The notes under the pieces were generated by a model, which worked only from the letters and a program-made list of their open reading frames with translations, was not told the origin of the DNA and did not search any database. A program made the translations under genes and the position numbers. Positions 6,215-6,288 of a DNA stretch of 6,288 nucleotides are shown here, one piece after another; position 1 is the first letter of the stretch; each line of letters opens with the position of its first letter. Where the stretch lies: the NCBI GenBank assembly GCA_023436825.1, contig JAEZHS010000090.1, positions 1 to 6,288 of the forward strand. Direction: 5' to 3'. This DNA is from Pseudomonadota bacterium. GTDB taxonomy: Bacteria > Pseudomonadota > Alphaproteobacteria > Reyranellales > Reyranellaceae.

Positions 6215-6269
6215 CTCCCTCCCCAGCGAAGCTGGGGAGGTGGCGCCGTCATACGGCGACGGAGGGGTC
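6215..6269. repeat. REP-like intergenic palindromic element with two hairpins
   Basis: Starting 6 nt after the CoA-transferase stop, CCTCCCCAGC (6218-6227) and GCTGGGGAGG (6231-6240) form a perfect 10-bp stem with loop GAA. CGCCGT (6244-6249) and ACGGCG (6253-6258) form a 6-bp stem with loop CAT. The closing GGAGGG can also pair with CCCTCC at the start (6217-6222), giving an alternative outer stem. The CCTCCCC-stem-GGGGAGGTGGC-stem-GGAGGGGTC layout resembles dispersed GC-rich intergenic repeats of alphaproteobacteria. Copy number cannot be judged from one window. Confidence 0.65.
6218..6240 (+). terminator. Probable terminator-like hairpin after the CoA-transferase gene
   Basis: The 10-bp GC-rich stem with a 3-nt loop (CCTCCCCAGC / GCTGGGGAGG) lies 9 nt after the stop codon and would be very stable. 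No T-run follows (TGGCGCC), so it is not a classic intrinsic terminator. It may act as an RNA 3'-end stabiliser or a weak terminator, and is part of the REP-like element. Confidence 0.45.
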
Positions 6270-6288
6270 ATGAGCACCTGTACTGCCG

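Overview
This is a 6.3-kb stretch of high-GC, gene-dense chromosomal DNA. Codon use, protein family content and the closing GC-rich palindromic repeat suggest a soil- or rhizosphere-type alphaproteobacterium (Hyphomicrobiales/Rhodospirillales-like). That placement is an inference, because the window has no rRNA or other marker gene. I see no tRNA, CRISPR array, insertion sequence, phage gene or recognisable defence system.

Layout. (1) Positions 1-1281, minus strand: a membrane-anchored Hanks-type Ser/Thr protein kinase whose C-terminus lies beyond the window edge. Just upstream on the same strand (1343-1528) is a 61-residue single-span membrane protein with a strong ribosome binding site. (2) Positions 1529-1790: a comparatively AT-rich divergent promoter region with a recurring ACAAT motif and a hairpin. 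(3) Positions 1791-4023, plus strand: a tight three-gene operon of a short-chain dehydrogenase, a DUF1445 putative hydro-lyase and a DUF2848 protein, with an 8-nt gap and then a 1-nt overlap. (4) Positions 3990-4829, minus strand: an alpha/beta hydrolase that converges on the operon and overlaps its last gene by 34 bp. (5) Positions 4830-5009: a second divergent promoter region with three perfect short palindromes. (6) Positions 5010-6209, plus strand: a CaiB/BaiF-type (family III) CoA-transferase, followed by a two-hairpin REP-like element (about 6215-6269) that probably also ends transcription.

How the genes may work together. The three-gene operon is the best candidate for an undescribed small-molecule pathway. 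It joins an NAD(P)-dependent oxidoreductase to two conserved enzymes without a firmly assigned bacterial reaction: DUF1445, annotated as a hydro-lyase and related to part of mammalian D-glutamate cyclase, and DUF2848. The hydrolase and CoA-transferase could act in the same catabolic area (ester or amide cleavage, CoA activation of a carboxylic acid), but they form a separate divergent pair and only proximity links them. The kinase and its small membrane neighbour look like a separate signalling unit.
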